Assembly: GCA_029255645.1 (NCBI GenBank)
Contig: JANLJE010000006.1
Location: forward strand, 1 to 64,000
DNA from: Comamonadaceae bacterium
GTDB lineage: Bacteria; Pseudomonadota; Gammaproteobacteria; Burkholderiales; Rhodocyclaceae
Reading direction: 5' to 3'
Length of the DNA: 64,000 nt
This document shows positions 16,724 to 25,057 of this stretch, one piece after another. The position numbers and the translations under genes were made by a program. Under the pieces are notes generated by a model. That model was not told the origin of the DNA and did no database searches. It worked only from the letters and a program-made list of their open reading frames with translations. Numbering within the stretch: the stretch's first letter is position 1; the number at the start of each line of letters is the position of its first letter.

Positions 16724-18586
16724 TCAGTACTCGTGTTTGTCGGTCCACATTTCCGGCACGAAGCGTACGACCCGGTTGCGGCCGGTTTCCTTGGCCCGGT
16801 ACAGGGCGACGTCGGCAAATTTGACCGTCTGCCAGAAGGTGTCGCTGTCGTCTGGATAGTCGGCCATGCCGATGGAGATGGTCTTCTGCAGCACGGTGCC
16901 GCCGACATTGATGCGCAGCTTTTCCACCGCCAGGCGGATGTTCTCTGCCACCTGGAAGGCGCTGTCGCCGCAAGTGTCCTGCAGCACGATCAGGAATTCC
17001 TCGCCGCCGTAGCGGATCACCATGTCGGAGGTCCGCACGGCCTGTTTCATGATCTGGGCAACGGCCTTGAGCACGCTGTCGCCGGCATCGTGGCCGTAGG
17101 TATCGTTGACCATCTTGAAGTAATCCATGTCCAGCATCAGGATCGCCAGGTGGCTGCGCTTCCTGCGCACGTTGGCAACCAGGGTCTCCACATACTCTTC
17201 CAGGAAGCGGCGGTTATTGAGGCCGGTCATCGGGTCGCGCAGGGTGGATTCCTTCAGGCTTTCCATGAGCCGCCGGGCTTCCAGCACCGGGGCGGCTTCG
17301 CGCAGGTAGACGTTGATATAGGGCAGGGCGGCCTCGACACGCTCCTTGTCTTCCCCTTTGACCACCAGCTGCACGATGCTGCCCACCACGCCGGACTGGA
17401 TGATGGGAAAGCACAAATAACCATAATCCCCCCCTTCGGCCGGAGGCTTGAAAGCATAGCAGATGTCGGGCTGGACGATGCCATCCACCAGATGGCCGGT
17501 GCGGCGGGCCCGGCAGGTTTCCGGGCGGTCGAGGATATGGGGATTGCACCAGCGGCAGGGAGCGTTCAGGGTCCCGTCGACGATGAGGGTGCTCATCTCG
17601 TTCTTGTCGTGGGCCACCTCGTAGATGGAGAACTCCGTCAGCTTGAATTCGTCTTCGAGGGTGGCGGCCAGGCGCTGGTAAACCTCGATCTTGGCCTCGT
17701 CCTCTTCGATGGCCTGCTTGAAGTGGGAGGCCTTGGTGAGCCCTTCGACCATGTCGATGGTCGCCGTCAGCAGGTTTTCGCCAGGCTTGGGGGCGCGGCC
17801 GGTGAGTTGGGCCACATCCCGGCCGATACGGTTCAGGCCTTCATCCAGAAACGCCAGGAGCCGGTTCATGTCAAAGGCGATCTGGCCGATCTCATCTCCA
17901 GTCTGCTTGTTGACATGGCCCTTGAAGTTGCCTTCGATGGCCTGGTGCACCGCCTCTTCCACGGCATTGGCCGTATCCGAAATGGGGCGCAGCAAATGAC
18001 GCAGCAGCACGAACAACAACAGCACGAACAGGCTCACCGCCCCGACGATGCCGGCCACGGTGAGGATGGCCTGCTGGCGCAGGGGGGCGATGGACATGGT
18101 CATGGTGACGGCGCCGAGCACGTCGCCATCCCGGACCTGATGGCAATGGAGGCAGTTGGGCAGGCCCCGGGCGCTGGCGATGTAGGGAATGGTGCCCCGG
18201 AAAATCAGGTCGTCGCCATTTTCGATGACGCGAAATTGGGGTTGGCCGTCCTGAAGCACCTGCTGTTCAATCTCATCGGGCGGCACTTCTCCCTTGCTGG
18301 CCTTGCCGAACTGCTGATCCACCAGGGGCGAGCGGATGACATAGGCGGACTTGAGCCCCTGGACTTCAGTCAGACGCTTCAGGAATTGCTGGCGCTGGTC
18401 GATCACGCCGTTGATCATGGACTCGGTCAGGTGAACCCGGACGATTTCCGCCGCCGTGCGGATGTGCTCGGTGGCGCTGGCAATCGAAAAGCTGCGAAAG
18501 GCATACAGGCTGATCGCCACCAGGACGGCAACCAGGGTCGCCGCAATGGCGAGGAAAAACAGCGAAATCTTGGAATTGAGACGCAT
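16724..18586 (-). CDS. Membrane diguanylate cyclase with a periplasmic c-type heme sensor
   Basis: The 620-residue protein runs TM1 (about 7-29), a periplasmic domain with a heme-c motif CLHCH (C145, C148, H149), TM2 (about 174-196), HAMP (about 197-250), a GAF-like cytoplasmic domain with several cysteines (PCRWC; ETCRARR; DICYAF), and a GGDEF domain with an intact GGEEF. The layout fits DUF3365/Tll0287-like heme sensors driving c-di-GMP synthesis. The signal is probably redox state, NO, CO or O2. The cysteine-rich GAF part may bind another redox group. It is the first gene of a pair with the M48 protease. Confidence 0.9.
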   Translation of the reverse strand: MRLNSKISLFFLAIAATLVAVLVAISLYAFRSFSIASATEHIRTAAEIVRVHLTESMINGVIDQRQQFLKRLTEVQGLKSAYVIRSPLVDQQFGKASKGEVPPDEIEQQVLQDGQPQFRVIENGDDLIFRGTIPYIASARGLPNCLHCHQVRDGDVLGAVTMTMSIAPLRQQAILTVAGIVGAVSLFVLLLFVLLRHLLRPISDTANAVEEAVHQAIEGNFKGHVNKQTGDEIGQIAFDMNRLLAFLDEGLNRIGRDVAQLTGRAPKPGENLLTATIDMVEGLTKASHFKQAIEEDEAKIEVYQRLAATLEDEFKLTEFSIYEVAHDKNEMSTLIVDGTLNAPCRWCNPHILDRPETCRARRTGHLVDGIVQPDICYAFKPPAEGGDYGYLCFPIIQSGVVGSIVQLVVKGEDKERVEAALPYINVYLREAAPVLEARRLMESLKESTLRDPMTGLNNRRFLEEYVETLVANVRRKRSHLAILMLDMDYFKMVNDTYGHDAGDSVLKAVAQIMKQAVRTSDMVIRYGGEEFLIVLQDTCGDSAFQVAENIRLAVEKLRINVGGTVLQKTISIGMADYPDDSDTFWQTVKFADVALYRAKETGRNRVVRFVPEMWTDKHEY

Positions 18587-18733
18587 ATGTCCCGTTTCTC
18601 CCTGGAAGCATTTCTGGTATCGAGGGCGGATTATGCCGTCTTAAGTGGGATGGTGGGAACCTGAGCCGACCTGTGGCCGGCAGCAAGCGCGTGGGACCGG
18701 TCAGAATCCACCTTGTGGGGGTACGCGGTTGGC

Positions 18734-19462
18734 TCACAAGGTGTTCTTGATGAAGGGCAGCAGGAGCGGAATCAGCAGGGCGGTGAGCAGGCCGTTGAGG
18801 CTCATCGCCAGGGCCGCGAAGGCGCCCATCTGCGGATTGATCTGCATCGCCCGGGCGGTGCCGATGCCGTGCGCGGCCAAGCCGATGGCAAAGCCCTGGG
18901 CGGCGGGGTCGCGCACCCGGATCAGGTCGAACAGGTAAGGGTATGCCACGGCTCCGAAAATGCCGGTCACGATCACCATGCCGGCGGTGAGCGAAGGGAT
19001 GCCGCCGATGCCTTCGGCGATGCCCATGGCGATGGGGGTGGTGACCGATTTGGGGGCCAGGGAAAGAATGGTGGCCGGGCTGGCGCCCAGCAGCTTGCCG
19101 ATCGCCATGGCCGAGACGATGGCGGTGAGGGAGCCCGCCAGCAGGGCGGCCAGGAGCGGCAGCAGCATGGCCCGGACCTTGCGGAAATGGCGGTAGAGGG
19201 GCACGGCCAGGGCCACGGTGGCGGGACCGAGCAGAAAGTGCACGAACTGGGCTCCGTCGAAATAGGTCTGGTAGGAAGTGCCGGTGGCCTGCAGCAGCAG
19301 CATCAAAAAGGCGACGGCGAGCAGCACGGGATTGGCCAGGGGATGATTGCCGGAGCGCTGGTAAATGAAGAGGGCGCCTTGGTAGGCCAGCAGGGTCAGG
19401 GCCAGCCCCAGGAGCGGCGAGGCCGCCAGATACATCCAGATTGCCTGGAGTTGCGGGCTCAT
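18734..19462 (-). CDS. lrgB: LrgB/CidB-family membrane protein
   Basis: This integral membrane protein of about 242 residues has multiple hydrophobic segments and the family motifs LAPKSVTTPIAMGIAEGIGG and GLAAHGIGTARAMQ. With LrgA it forms a holin/antiholin-like or metabolite-transport pair (pyruvate export and import in some species). The start at 19462 overlaps the lrgA stop (ATGA). Confidence 0.93.
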   Translation of the reverse strand: MSPQLQAIWMYLAASPLLGLALTLLAYQGALFIYQRSGNHPLANPVLLAVAFLMLLLQATGTSYQTYFDGAQFVHFLLGPATVALAVPLYRHFRKVRAMLLPLLAALLAGSLTAIVSAMAIGKLLGASPATILSLAPKSVTTPIAMGIAEGIGGIPSLTAGMVIVTGIFGAVAYPYLFDLIRVRDPAAQGFAIGLAAHGIGTARAMQINPQMGAFAALAMSLNGLLTALLIPLLLPFIKNTL

Positions 19463-19806
19463 GGCTGTTCTCCCTTGGGAGCCAGCCACTTCAGCACCAG
19501 GGCGGTGACGGCCATGGCGAGCAGGGTGCTGCCCACCAGGGCGACGCTGAGCGGCAGCCATTCTTTTGCCAGGGTATGCAGGTGCAGCAGCAGGCCGGTG
19601 CCTGCCGGAACGAAGAGGAGCGACAGGTGTTGCAGCAGGTTCTGGGAAGTCTGCTGCAGTTCCTCGCCCGGCCCGCCCTTGATGAGCAGGAAGGCAAACA
19701 TCAGCATCAGACCCAGTACGGGGCCGGGCATGGGCCAGCCCAGGCCCCGGGTGATGATTTCACCCGCCAGCTGGAAAAGGATGATCTGCGTGAAAGCGGC
19801 AAGCAT
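19459..19806 (-). CDS. lrgA: LrgA/CidA-family holin-like protein
   Basis: This 115-residue membrane protein has four hydrophobic helices, with the hallmark GWPMPGPVLGLMLMF and a second motif LSLLFVPAGTGLL. It is co-translated with lrgB. No LytTR or LysR regulator is adjacent. Confidence 0.92.
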   Translation of the reverse strand: MLAAFTQIILFQLAGEIITRGLGWPMPGPVLGLMLMFAFLLIKGGPGEELQQTSQNLLQHLSLLFVPAGTGLLLHLHTLAKEWLPLSVALVGSTLLAMAVTALVLKWLAPKGEQP

Positions 19807-19915
19807 GGCAATTCCCCTGATGACGAGGGCGCCAGTGTATTACCGTGGCCACCCCAAGATAAGTGGCAGCCAGGTGCGTTCATCTTTTACTTTTTGTCAG
19901 GGCAGAGGGCTGGAT

Positions 19916-20506
19916 TCAGCTTGCGCCCGCGCTTTGAGCGCGGAAGCGGGCGCAAGCTTCGGCGTAGCTCAGGCGCAGGGGCTGGGCCTTGGTGGTGCGG
20001 CGGTTGATCATGCGTATCGAGAAGGCCTCCATCCAGGTCCAGTATTCCTGCCGCAGGGCCTGGGGAAAATCGGTATCGCACATGGCTTGCAGCAGTTTTT
20101 CCAGCCATGCCTCCCTGGCCTGTTCGTCGATGCTGAAAGGGAAGTGGCGGGTGCGCATGCAGGTGTTGCCGTGGGCCTGGCTGAAATCCTCGGGGCCGCC
20201 GCAGGTTTCCACCACGTAGTCGGCGATGCGCTCCACCAGGATGGCAAACTGCTCCGGGTCGGGGGTGAACAGGTGGCCGATGCGGCTGGACCGGAGCAGG
20301 GCGTGGTGGTGCCTTACCAGCCGGCGTAATCCCTCGGCGCCCAGGCCGGCCAGGATGGCAGGGCCGGGAAAGTGCACTTCCGGCATTTCCAGCTCGTGGC
20401 TGGCCGGGACCACCCGGCCCAGGGCCGCCCGCCCTTGCTGGGCACAGCTGCAACTGGCGGGGGACGGGGCCTGGACTTCAGGTTGGGAGGTGGGGTTCTG
20501 ACACAT
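19916..20506 (-). CDS. Group 3-like truncated hemoglobin, internal start of the fusion
   Basis: From the ATG at 20506, which has AAGGAG 9 bases upstream, a 196-residue protein is encoded. Its first 47 residues are cysteine-rich (CQNPTS; SCSCAQQG), and a globin domain follows (PAILAGLGAEGLRRLVRHHH to the end). The presumed proximal histidine lies in TRHFPFSID. Roles in O2/NO chemistry or heme-linked reduction during metal uptake are guesses. It is listed separately because translation from this site seems likely whatever happens upstream. Confidence 0.7.
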   Translation of the reverse strand: MCQNPTSQPEVQAPSPASCSCAQQGRAALGRVVPASHELEMPEVHFPGPAILAGLGAEGLRRLVRHHHALLRSSRIGHLFTPDPEQFAILVERIADYVVETCGGPEDFSQAHGNTCMRTRHFPFSIDEQAREAWLEKLLQAMCDTDFPQALRQEYWTWMEAFSIRMINRRTTKAQPLRLSYAEACARFRAQSAGAS

Positions 20507-21361
20507 GGAAAAACTCCTTGGTGGGGGGTGAAATGGAGGGCGGGCCGGCTGCCAGCCGCTTGTGGTCCGCTGCCAGCCGCTTGTGGCCCGCTGCCAGCCG
20601 CTTGTGGCCCGCTGCCAGCTGCTCAGGGCCCGCTGCAGCAGTCCGGGGGAAATATCGTAGAGGGCTTGCAGATTGGCTGGATTGAGCACCTGCTCCGGGG
20701 GGCCGGCGGCGCGGATGCGGCCGTTTTCCAGGAGCAGGACCCGGGTGGAGGCGAGCAGGGCGTGTTCCGGGTGGTGCGTGCTCATCAACACGCCGTAGCC
20801 GGCGGCGGCCAGTTGCCCCAGGCGTTCCAGCAGGCGTAGCTGATGGCCGTAGTCCAGCCCGGTGGCCGGTTCGTCCATGATCAGCAGGCGGGCACCCTGG
20901 GCCAGGGCCCGGGCGATCAGGGCCAGTTGGCGTTCGCCGCCGGAAATTTCGGTGTAGGGGCGCCCGGCCAGGTGCGGGATGCCCACCTGCTCCAGGGCCG
21001 CCGCCGCGATCTCCCGGTCCTCCCGGGAAGGGGAGCGGAACAGGCTGCCGGCGGGCAGGCGCCCCAGCAGCACCACATCCATCACCGAGTAGGGAAAGGG
21101 GGTGATGTGGATCTGAGGCACGTAGGCCAGCTCCCGGGCCAACTGGCGGCGAGGCCACTGTCCCAGGGGCCTGCCGTCCAGCAGCAGTTCGCCCCGGGCC
21201 GGGTTCAGCAGGCCCAGCAGGAGGCGCAGCAAGGTGCTCTTGCCGGCGCCATTGCTGCCCAGGAGCGACACCACCTGGCCCGGCTTGATGCTCAGGGAAA
21301 TGCCGTCCAGGACCAGGCGCTGGCGATAGGCAAAGGCCAGGTTCCGGGCTTCGAGCTTCAT
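19916..21361 (-). CDS. Iron/cobalamin-type ABC ATPase fused in frame to a truncated-hemoglobin domain
   Basis: Residues 1-about 245 are a FecE/BtuD-like ATPase: Walker A GSNGAGKST, signature SGGERQLAL, Walker B LLIMDEPATGLD and the switch STHHPEH. Four 7-residue repeats (SGWQRAT type, from a 21-bp DNA repeat) follow. Next comes an in-frame region with a good internal ribosome site (AAGGAG) and ATG at 20506, then a group-3-like truncated globin with the proximal-His segment RTRHFPF and a following W. The natural products are probably two proteins. The missing stop makes a 481-residue fusion possible. The gene overlaps the permease gene upstream (ATGA). Confidence 0.85.
   Translation of the reverse strand: MKLEARNLAFAYRQRLVLDGISLSIKPGQVVSLLGSNGAGKSTLLRLLLGLLNPARGELLLDGRPLGQWPRRQLARELAYVPQIHITPFPYSVMDVVLLGRLPAGSLFRSPSREDREIAAAALEQVGIPHLAGRPYTEISGGERQLALIARALAQGARLLIMDEPATGLDYGHQLRLLERLGQLAAAGYGVLMSTHHPEHALLASTRVLLLENGRIRAAGPPEQVLNPANLQALYDISPGLLQRALSSWQRATSGWQRATSGWQRTTSGWQPARPPFHPPPRSFSMCQNPTSQPEVQAPSPASCSCAQQGRAALGRVVPASHELEMPEVHFPGPAILAGLGAEGLRRLVRHHHALLRSSRIGHLFTPDPEQFAILVERIADYVVETCGGPEDFSQAHGNTCMRTRHFPFSIDEQAREAWLEKLLQAMCDTDFPQALRQEYWTWMEAFSIRMINRRTTKAQPLRLSYAEACARFRAQSAGAS
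20549..20638. repeat. 21-bp tandem repeat at the ATPase/globin junction
   Basis: CTGCCAGCCGCTTGTGGYCCG repeats four times, the last copy diverged. It encodes SGWQR(A/T)T on the minus strand and lies exactly where the ATPase would be expected to stop. Confidence 0.95.
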
Positions 21362-22362
21362 ACCCAGCCTTTGCGGGCCCGGTGTAGCACCAGCAGGAAG
21401 GCCGGGATGCCCAGCAGCTCGGTGACGATGCCGATGGGGATTTCCGTCTCGGCCAGGTTGCGGGCCAGGCCGTCGGCCAGCAGCAGGAAGATGGCGCCCA
21501 GCAAGGCGCTGGCGGGCAGCAGCAGGCGGTTGCCGGGACCGGTGATGAGCCGGGCGATGTGGGGCACCAGCAGGCCGACCCAGCCGATCACCCCGGCCAG
21601 GGAAACGGTCAGGGCCGAAATCAGGGTGGCCAGGGCAATGACTCCGTAACGCACGCGCCGGAACGGCAGGCCCAGGGTGGCGGCCTCGTCGTCGCCCATG
21701 GACAGGGCATCCAGGGCCCGGCCCAGGCTGGCCAGCAGGAGGATGCCCAGCCCCATGGGGATGGCCACCCGGGCCAGGTCGGGCAGCTCGGCGGTGGCCA
21801 GGCTACCCATCAGCCAGTAGACGATGGCGGGCAGCTGGTTGTAGGGATCGGCCACATACTTGACCAGGGAGAGCAGGGCGGTGAACAGGGCGCCGCTGAT
21901 GATGCCCCCCAGCACCAGCATCACCAGGGAACCGCCGAACAGGCCGGCGATGCCGACGCCGATGGCCACGGCCAGGAAGCCGGTGGCAAAGGCGCCCACC
22001 TGCATGATCCACCAGCTGTCCGAGAACACCAGGCCCAGGGCGGCCCCGGCGGCGGCACCCGGGAGCACCCCGAGCAGGCCCGGCGACACCAGGGGGTTGC
22101 GGAACACGGCCTGGTAGGCGGCACCGGAAATGGACAAGGCGGCGCCCACCAGGACGGCGGTGAGTACCCGGGGCAGGCGGATGTCCACGATCAGGTTGTG
22201 CAGCAGGGCCTGGCGCTGGGCTTCCAGTTCTCCCAGGCTCAGCTGGTGCAGCAGGAAGTGCAGCACCTCTCCCGGGGGCAGGGGATAGCGTCCCAGGGAC
22301 AGGGAGACCAGCATGGTGCCCAGCAGGGTCAGGAGCAGCAGGGGCAACAGGCAGCGGCGCAT
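21358..22362 (-). CDS. FecCD/BtuC-family ABC permease
   Basis: The 334-residue inner-membrane permease has about nine to ten hydrophobic segments and the family motifs RLPRVLTAVLVGAALSISGA, FRNPLVSPGLLGV and GLLVPHIARL. It imports metal chelates (siderophore, heme or cobalamin) together with the ATPase whose start it overlaps. It lies 19 bases from the binding protein gene. Confidence 0.94.
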   Translation of the reverse strand: MRRCLLPLLLLTLLGTMLVSLSLGRYPLPPGEVLHFLLHQLSLGELEAQRQALLHNLIVDIRLPRVLTAVLVGAALSISGAAYQAVFRNPLVSPGLLGVLPGAAAGAALGLVFSDSWWIMQVGAFATGFLAVAIGVGIAGLFGGSLVMLVLGGIISGALFTALLSLVKYVADPYNQLPAIVYWLMGSLATAELPDLARVAIPMGLGILLLASLGRALDALSMGDDEAATLGLPFRRVRYGVIALATLISALTVSLAGVIGWVGLLVPHIARLITGPGNRLLLPASALLGAIFLLLADGLARNLAETEIPIGIVTELLGIPAFLLVLHRARKGWV

Positions 22363-22381
22363 GGCTTGACAGTAAGCGGGC

Positions 22382-23398
22382 TTACTGGAACAGGGCCTGG
22401 TACTGGGCCTCGCTCAGCTCCGTATCCAGCACCAGGCGGTAGAAGCGGCGGGTCTCGGCGGGCAGGTCGAAGGCAAAGCGTTGCGGGTGGAACAGGCTGG
22501 CCAGCCACTGGGCGCCCAGGGCCCGCATCATGGAAGGGGGGCGGTCGATCCAGTTGTGGGGCCAGCGCGGCACTACATGGATGCGGCCCTCGCGCACGGC
22601 CTTCACCCCCTGCCAGCGGGGATCCTGGCGCACGCTGGCGGCAAAGCCCCGCTCGTGGGTGATGATGATGTCGGGGGCGTAGGCCAGCACCTGTTCCAGG
22701 CTCACCTTCTCCATGCCCGTATGGTCCTTGGGGCTGCAGCGATGGACGTTGTAGCCCCCGGCCAGTTCGATGGCTTCGGTGTGGAAGGAAAGGTGGCAAT
22801 CGGTCGCCAGGCCGTCGGGCCCTTCGGCGTAATAGACCCGGGGCCGCCGGGATTCCGGTACCTCCTGGCGCAGCTGGTCCAGGCGCTGCAGGGCCTGTTC
22901 CACGTAGGCCGCCAGGGCCTCGCCCCGGGCTTCCCGGCCCAGCAGGCGCCCCGTGTAGCGCAGGGCGGCGGGCCAGTCGTGCAGGGTGTCGAGCTTGATG
23001 AACACCACCGGCAGGCCCATCCTGGCAAAGGCGGATTCCACCTTGCCGGCATCGATCAGGGGGCTCTGCCAGGCCAGGGCGAAGTCCGGCTGCAAGGCCA
23101 TGACCGCCTCGGCGTTCATGTGCTGGCCCATGCCGAACACGCCGCCCACCACCGGCAGCTGGCGCAGCCGGGGGGGAAAGTAGGCGGCCGCGGCCGGCGG
23201 GATGGGAAAGCTCAGGCCGACCATCAGCTCCGGCGCCAGGGCATGCAGCAGCACATTCAGGGGCGGAGCCGAGCCGAATACCCGCTGGATCTGTTCGGGG
23301 AGCTGCACCCGGCGGCCGTTCATGTCGGTGATTTCCCGGGCTTCCAGGGGGGCGGCAAGGGCCAGGATCAGGCCCAGGCAGAGTAGTAGTTTATGCAT
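22382..23398 (-). CDS. Periplasmic metal-chelate binding protein (class III)
   Basis: The 338-residue protein starts at 23398 (MHKLLLCLGLILALAAPLEA, signal peptide) with GAGGAA before it. The fold is of the FepB/BtuF type, for example REITDMNGRRVQLPEQIQRV, VMALQPDFALAWQSP and VLAYAPDIIITHERGF. The ligand cannot be named. Being in one operon with a globin might suggest heme or a redox-sensitive chelate, but that is conjecture. Confidence 0.88.
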   Translation of the reverse strand: MHKLLLCLGLILALAAPLEAREITDMNGRRVQLPEQIQRVFGSAPPLNVLLHALAPELMVGLSFPIPPAAAAYFPPRLRQLPVVGGVFGMGQHMNAEAVMALQPDFALAWQSPLIDAGKVESAFARMGLPVVFIKLDTLHDWPAALRYTGRLLGREARGEALAAYVEQALQRLDQLRQEVPESRRPRVYYAEGPDGLATDCHLSFHTEAIELAGGYNVHRCSPKDHTGMEKVSLEQVLAYAPDIIITHERGFAASVRQDPRWQGVKAVREGRIHVVPRWPHNWIDRPPSMMRALGAQWLASLFHPQRFAFDLPAETRRFYRLVLDTELSEAQYQALFQ

Positions 23399-23408
23399 CG
23401 TCGATTCC

Positions 23409-23474
23409 TCAGAAGGTAAGGGCCAGTTTCGTGGCCAGGGTGCGGGGGCGCTCCGGGGGCGTCGGTGGAGGCTT
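23409..23474 (-). pseudogene. Possible 3' remnant of a TonB-dependent receptor
   Basis: Ten bases before the binding-protein ATG an open tail of 21 codons ends in ERPRTLATKLALTF and a stop. TonB-dependent receptors end in a PRT...F pattern closed by a C-terminal phenylalanine, and their genes often sit just before such binding-protein genes. An in-frame stop at 23475-23477 cuts it off. The piece is short, so this is suggestive only. Confidence 0.35.
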
Positions 23475-23770
23475 TCAGCGGGACGGGTGACAGGCTTGTT
23501 ATCTAATCTCGTATATAGCGAGGGTCGTATCCACGTCGGGAGGGGTGGCAAATTGTGTGCCAGGATGTATGCCAGGAGCTCTGGCCTTGCGAGTTACGGG
23601 TTCTGGGGCGGGCTTGTGTTGCGTTATGTTGTTTTGTTTACAACGATTGTCGGAAAGCTGCCAGGGCCGGGGGCGGGGAAGGGGCGGGGAAGGGGCAGGG
23701 AAGGGGCAGAAAAGGGTCGGGCGCGAACTATGGGTAGAATGTCCGGGCGGCATGCAAAGGAGCGGGTCCC
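23475..23770. repeat. Intergenic region with GGGGCGGGGAA-type repeats
   Basis: The 296 bases between the presumed receptor remnant and the CNNM gene hold no recognisable gene. At about 23670-23720 there are five to six imperfect copies of a G-rich 8-11-bp unit (GGGGCGGGGAA, GGGGCAGGGAA). The stretch at 23610-23640 is A+T-richer and could hold the CNNM promoter. Confidence 0.5.
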
Positions 23771-25057
23771 ATGGATCTCTGGATATTGATGGTTTTGATT
23801 CTGGCCAGCGGAGTGCTCTCCATGGCGGAAATGGCGGTGGGGGCGAGCCGTACTGCTCATCTGAGGATGATGGCCGATGAGGGCCAGGAGGGGGCGCGCA
23901 CGGTGTTGCAGTTCCGGGAAAGCCCGAGCCGCCTGCTGGCCACCACCCAGCTGGGCATCACGGCCCTGGCCATGCTCTCCGGCATCTTCGGCGAGGCCCT
24001 GTGGGTGCCGCGCCTGGAAGCCGGGATCGTGCTCCATCTCCCGGCGGCGGCGCCTTTTGCGTATGGTTTATCCCTGGCGCTGGTGGTGACCGTGGTGACT
24101 TTCTTCAGTTTGGTGTTCGGCGAGGTGGTGCCCAAGCGGCTGGCCCTGGCCCGGCCCGAGGCCGTGGCGGTGGCCATGTCCGGGCTCATGGACTGGATGC
24201 TGCGCCTGGCCGGGCCGCTGATCTGGGGGGTGTCGCGCACCTCCGACGCGGTGTTGCGGTTCTTTCCCGCCAAGGGCTCGGCAGAGGCTTCGGCCTCGGA
24301 TGAAATCCGCATCCTGATCGAATCCGGGCGCAAGGACGGGCGCCTGGATGAAACCGAGAGCGAGATTCTCGGCAATGTCTTTCGCCTCGATAACCGGCGG
24401 GTGGGGGCGATCATGACCCCGGCGGCCAACATCGCCTACCTCGACCTGACCCTGCCCCGCGAGGCCAATATGGCCGTACTGCAGGCGCGCAGCGTTTCCC
24501 GCTTTCTGGTCTGCAAGGGCGGTGTGGTGAATCCCCTCGGCTTCGTCGAAAGCCGGGACTTGCTGCGTGCCGTGCTGGCGGGCAAGAGCCTGGATTTCGG
24601 CGCCCTCTCCCCGGTGACGCCGCACTATGTGCCCAATGCCCTGTCCCTGATCGGTTTGCTCGAATTCTTCAAGGCCAACCGCACCCAGATCGCCCTGGTG
24701 GTCAATGAATTCGGCGCCACCGAAGGACTGGTGACCCTGTCCGACCTGATGGGCACCGTGGTGGGCGACGTGCTTTCCGGTGCCGTGGAGTCTCCCCTGG
24801 CCCTGCCCCGCGAGGATGGCAGCTGGCTGCTCGATGGCCTCTTGCCCACCGATGAATTGAAGGAGTTGCTGGAACTGCCGGAGTTGCCCGGGGAAGAATT
24901 GGGCAACTACCACACCCTGGGGGGCTTCGTGGTGTCGCAACTGGGCAAGGTGCCCAAGAAGACGGAAGCCTTCATCTGGGGCGGCTGGCGCTTCGAGGTG
25001 ATGGATATGGAAAAGAACCGGGTGGACGAGGTGCTGGCCAAGCGGGTGGAGGGCTAA
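23771..25057 (+). CDS. CNNM/CBS-domain transporter of the CorC/HlyC family
   Basis: The 428-residue inner-membrane protein has an N-terminal DUF21/CNNM domain (MDLWILMVLILASGVLSMAE, VVTFFSLVFGEVVPKRLALA), two CBS domains (about 215-335) and a C-terminal CorC/HlyC domain (DGSWLLDGLLPTDELKELL, YHTLGGFVVSQLGKVP). Relatives act in Mg2+/Co2+ efflux or homeostasis; the name hemolysin is historical. GGAG lies before the ATG. Its stop overlaps by 4 bases the end of the convergent amidase gene. Confidence 0.93.
   Translation: MDLWILMVLILASGVLSMAEMAVGASRTAHLRMMADEGQEGARTVLQFRESPSRLLATTQLGITALAMLSGIFGEALWVPRLEAGIVLHLPAAAPFAYGLSLALVVTVVTFFSLVFGEVVPKRLALARPEAVAVAMSGLMDWMLRLAGPLIWGVSRTSDAVLRFFPAKGSAEASASDEIRILIESGRKDGRLDETESEILGNVFRLDNRRVGAIMTPAANIAYLDLTLPREANMAVLQARSVSRFLVCKGGVVNPLGFVESRDLLRAVLAGKSLDFGALSPVTPHYVPNALSLIGLLEFFKANRTQIALVVNEFGATEGLVTLSDLMGTVVGDVLSGAVESPLALPREDGSWLLDGLLPTDELKELLELPELPGEELGNYHTLGGFVVSQLGKVPKKTEAFIWGGWRFEVMDMEKNRVDEVLAKRVEG

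Noticed and set aside
16355-18664. A 769-codon plus-strand frame
   Set aside because: Antisense to the diguanylate cyclase and M48 genes, with no recognisable domain.
18713-20329. A 538-codon plus-strand frame
   Set aside because: It runs antisense to lrgA, lrgB and the globin region and has no domain.
23399-23770. Cobalamin riboswitch upstream of the importer
   Set aside because: I looked for a B12-box-like stretch before the binding-protein gene and saw none, so the ligand cannot be assigned that way.
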